Below, piece after piece: positions 5,177 to 7,420 of a DNA stretch of 7,420 nt; positions within the stretch are counted from its first letter, which is position 1, and each line of letters opens with the position of its first letter. The notes beneath the pieces are model-generated. The model was not told the DNA's origin. It saw only the letters and a program-made list of their open reading frames with translations, and searched no databases. Both the position numbers and the translations under genes were made by a program. The DNA is from Candidatus Poseidoniaceae archaeon (GTDB lineage Archaea; Thermoplasmatota; Poseidoniia; Poseidoniales; Poseidoniaceae), in NCBI GenBank assembly GCA_013329865.1, contig DUJJ01000166.1, positions 8,917-16,336 of the forward strand. The letters run 5' to 3'.

Positions 5177-6174
5177 CCGCCAATAAAATGCATTTCCACG
5201 GGCCTAGTCTCGAGTTTTCGAATAGTTCTAACCTCAGAATATCGGTCGGTTCTTTTACTCCAGAGAGCGATTACAGCATCTCTTAGATCAGTAACATCAG
5301 CGCCCATATTGATGAGTGATTTTAGGTCGTGACCGTGTTCTGAAAATAGGCAAGTGTATAACTTTCCATTAGCAGATATTCTTGCCCTTGTGCATGACTG
5401 ACAAAATGGTTTAGATATGGATTCAATAAACCCGATTTCATATCCATTATTCAATGACCATCGCTTTGCTACCTGACCATATTTTTGCTGTTTTACTGGT
5501 TTTAACGTGCCAAATTTACTAGCTATTATTGCGCGAATTTCTTCGCCAAAAACCACTTGCTGCGGATTCCAATTTTTGGTTCCACCAACGTCCATGTATT
5601 CAATAAATCTAACTGTTACTCCCAGTTGGTGAAATTGTTCAGTAATTGGTATTATTTGATGCTCGTTATAATCCTTGATTACAACCGTGTTGATCTTTAC
5701 TGCTAAACCGTGTTTTAAGGCTGCTTTGACTCCCTGAATTATGTCGCTCGAAGAGATGCTCGAATTTGAGATTTCCCGGACAATCTTATCTTCGATTGCG
5801 TCAAGACTGACGGTGACTCTATCAAGGCCTGAGTCAGCTAATTTCTCTGCATGCCGGCTCAACAAACTGCCGTTAGTGGTCATCGCAATATCCAATCCAT
5901 AATCACATTCCCTGATCATCGAAATCAATACGGCAATATCTTTTCTGAGCAATGGCTCACCCCCGGTTATTCTTACTTTTTCTAAACCCAGAGGCAACAT
6001 TGCCTTGACCAGCATAATAATATCCTCAAAACTTAGTATCTGATTCTTTGGTAGGAATTCATATCCTGGACCGAATATTTCTGGAGGCATACAATAATCG
6101 CATCTAAAATTACACCTATCGGTTATTGAGATGCGCAAATCTCTGAGAGGTCTTCCCAATGAATCCCCCGTCAT
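5173..6174 (-). CDS. moaA: GTP 3',8-cyclase MoaA (molybdenum cofactor biosynthesis)
   Basis: MoaA is a radical-SAM enzyme that rearranges GTP to 3',8-cyclo-7,8-dihydro-GTP, the first step of molybdopterin synthesis; MoaC then makes cyclic pyranopterin. The 333 residues have the family architecture. The SAM-binding cluster motif CNFRCDYC has cysteines at 21, 25 and 28. GGEPLLR (71-77) is the SAM amino-group motif. A second iron-sulphur cluster that binds GTP is marked by FCQSCTRARIS with Cys258 and Cys261, plus Cys275 in LYTCLF. The essential C-terminal GG pair is at 332-333. The length is typical and nothing appears broken. No other mo-cofactor gene is visible in the window, so moaC, moaE and moeA would be elsewhere. 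The start ATG 6174 has no ribosome-binding site, so a leaderless or short-leader transcript is likely; a TATA-like ATTTATC lies at 6224-6230. It is divergent from aroA. Confidence 0.95.
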   Translation of the reverse strand: MTGDSLGRPLRDLRISITDRCNFRCDYCMPPEIFGPGYEFLPKNQILSFEDIIMLVKAMLPLGLEKVRITGGEPLLRKDIAVLISMIRECDYGLDIAMTTNGSLLSRHAEKLADSGLDRVTVSLDAIEDKIVREISNSSISSSDIIQGVKAALKHGLAVKINTVVIKDYNEHQIIPITEQFHQLGVTVRFIEYMDVGGTKNWNPQQVVFGEEIRAIIASKFGTLKPVKQQKYGQVAKRWSLNNGYEIGFIESISKPFCQSCTRARISANGKLYTCLFSEHGHDLKSLINMGADVTDLRDAVIALWSKRTDRYSEVRTIRKLETRPVEMHFIGG

Positions 6175-6289
6175 GAGATAATGTAATCATTTCAGGTTAT
6201 TCAACTGTTTTACAAGCATTCATGATAAATGAGTTAGTGGGAAGGGTGTGAGTGAACAACGGGTACGGCCGGGTGAGCAATCATTCACG
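6175..6289. promoter_or_regulatory. moaA/aroA divergent intergenic region
   Basis: This spacer must hold both promoters. ATTTATC on the minus strand (6224-6230), read as GATAAAT on the plus strand, is the best TATA-like element for either gene. On the plus strand GGGTGAG (6271-6277) resembles the ribosome-binding site used at 3616-3622, but it lies about 12 nt before ATG 6290, which is too far for a standard site. The in-frame GTG at 6248 is the other candidate aroA start and would turn 6248-6289 into coding sequence. Confidence 0.35.
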
Positions 6290-7420
6290 ATGCGACATAC
6301 TATTCCACCTATCTCAATCGAAAATGTCGATTATAATCTGCCACCATCAAAGAGTCACATGATTAGGATGCTGGCAGTAGCATCAATCCAAGACGGGAAA
6401 ACAGATCTCGTTGTCAGAGGGAATATTGGCTTGGATATTGAATCTATGATTAGATGTTTGTTAAACTTAGGAGTCAAAATTGAGCGAACGACTAGTGATG
6501 AAGGCGTCGTAATTTCTGTTACTGGTGTTGGCAAGAGCGGCTTCACAGAACCAACCACAGAAATTAACTGCGGCAATTCAGGGACGGCATTAAGGATAAT
6601 CCTAGGATTAGTTGCGTCGATGAATAAACCAGTTACTGTTTCCGGTGATGAATCATTGTCATCAAGAAATAATAATTCTATGTTGGAATCTCTTTCACAA
6701 TCTAATGTTTCCATCGATGCAATTACCGCTCACAACCTTCCAGTAACAGTCTGCGGACCTTGGTTCAAGGGTGACATTAAGCAACAAGAAATCCGCGTTG
6801 ATTGTAGTAAATCTAGTCAGCCATTAACCTCTTGGATGATCTCAAGTGCATTATTTCCCTGTGAGGTAAAATTATATCCAACGGGGGCGATGGTGTCAAA
6901 TCAACATTATTTACTGACTCAGAATTTATGCAATCAATATGGTGCTAACATCACAAATGAGGTTGATCATTTTTCTTTGACTCCATGGATACCAAAAATG
7001 GAATCACAGCATATCATACCCGGAGATGCTTCAATGGTCGGGTTTGCTATCTTGTTAACAAAATTGCACAATTGCCAAGCTCATATCAATAATTGGCCAG
7101 AAAAGCAAGACACACTGGGCAATGAATTGTTACAGGTGATGGCTGCTTCATTGGGAATTAGGTGGGTTAGTGACACTATAGTCAACGCAGACTCATCTGA
7201 ATATGCCGTATATGATTTGACTGATTGTAATGATTTAATTACGCCACTTTCAGCGATACTTGCAGTCTCTGGCGGCGGCAAAATATACGGAATATCCCAC
7301 ACGATTTACAAAGAAAGTAATAGAATTGAAAAAACAGTTGAATTGCTTGCATGTTTTGGATTAATTGTAAATTTTTCAAACAATGCGCTTTTCATCGAAG
7401 GGCGACAAACACCAAGAGCA
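6290..7420 (+). CDS. aroA: 3-phosphoshikimate 1-carboxyvinyltransferase (EPSP synthase), partial at right edge
   Basis: EPSP synthase transfers the enolpyruvyl group of PEP to shikimate-3-phosphate, the sixth step of the shikimate pathway to aromatic amino acids. The 377 visible codons have no stop, and about 40-50 residues should lie beyond the edge. Family motifs appear in order. PPSKSHMIR (18-26) holds the conserved Lys and Arg. GNSGTALR (95-102) is the PEP-loop, with the glyphosate-site Gly kept. SSQP (175-178) binds shikimate phosphate. DLTDCNDLITPL (311-322) has Asp315 at the catalytic-base position. YKESNRI (340-346) keeps the Glu and Arg of KESDR. The protein is divergent: the usual RERPM segment reads SSRNNNS (Arg126 kept, Pro lost), KESDR has Asn for Asp, and the Pro before the catalytic Asp is Asn. 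ATG 6290 gives a family-typical distance to PPSKS; GTG 6248 would add 14 residues. It is probably active. Confidence 0.88.
   Translation, partial: MRHTIPPISIENVDYNLPPSKSHMIRMLAVASIQDGKTDLVVRGNIGLDIESMIRCLLNLGVKIERTTSDEGVVISVTGVGKSGFTEPTTEINCGNSGTALRIILGLVASMNKPVTVSGDESLSSRNNNSMLESLSQSNVSIDAITAHNLPVTVCGPWFKGDIKQQEIRVDCSKSSQPLTSWMISSALFPCEVKLYPTGAMVSNQHYLLTQNLCNQYGANITNEVDHFSLTPWIPKMESQHIIPGDASMVGFAILLTKLHNCQAHINNWPEKQDTLGNELLQVMAASLGIRWVSDTIVNADSSEYAVYDLTDCNDLITPLSAILAVSGGGKIYGISHTIYKESNRIEKTVELLACFGLIVNFSNNALFIEGRQTPRA

Noticed and set aside
6355..7302. Minus-strand frames opposite aroA (6355-6714, 7081-7302)
   Set aside because: The plus strand has all EPSP synthase motifs in one continuous frame.
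1..7420. Mobile element, CRISPR array, tRNA or rRNA
   Set aside because: No transposase or integrase, no regularly spaced direct repeats, and no RNA-gene signature were seen on either strand.

Overview
The window looks like a compact, AT-rich (roughly 40% G+C by eye) archaeal chromosome segment. Archaeal signs are the type IV pilin N-terminal motif (AVSPVIATVLLLAITVML), a short-spaced GGTGA ribosome-binding site and a GAGGT one, and an isoprenoid diphosphate synthase of the kind archaea use for lipids. The gene mix and AT-rich style suggest a Thermoplasmatota-type planktonic euryarchaeon such as marine group II or III. That placement is an inference; no marker gene in the window settles it.

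Layout from left to right. (1) Positions 1-1712, minus strand: a long gene cut by the left edge. It has three SAP-like helical repeats at its N-terminus, an acidic linker and a long helical region. (2) Positions 1812-2384, plus: a small, almost entirely helical, coiled-coil-like protein, divergent from gene 1 across a 99-bp AT-rich spacer with phased A-tracts. (3) Positions 2387-3541, minus: a protein that follows the hydroxymethylbilane synthase (HemC) pattern along its first ~255 residues. It lacks the cofactor cysteine, the catalytic aspartate and the arginine motifs, and carries an unfamiliar C-terminal part. (4) Positions 3625-4602, plus: a trans-isoprenyl diphosphate synthase with every catalytic motif. 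(5) Positions 4682-5176, plus: a stand-alone archaeal pilin-like protein. (6) Positions 5173-6174, minus: MoaA, the radical-SAM enzyme that starts molybdopterin synthesis. (7) Position ~6290 to the right edge, plus: a divergent EPSP synthase (AroA), cut by the right edge.

Strands alternate almost gene by gene, so only genes 4 and 5 could share a transcript. The convergent pairs nearly touch: a 2-bp gap between genes 2 and 3, and a 4-bp overlap between genes 5 and 6. The divergent pairs have spacers of about 70-115 bp. The genes do not form one pathway. MoaA, AroA and the prenyl synthase are housekeeping biosynthesis, the pilin is a surface protein, and genes 1-3 are unassigned.

The strongest candidates for something new are the HemC-fold protein without HemC chemistry and the divergent SAP-repeat/coiled-coil pair. 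I saw no mobile element, CRISPR array, tRNA or rRNA. No gene-free stretch exceeds 300 bp.
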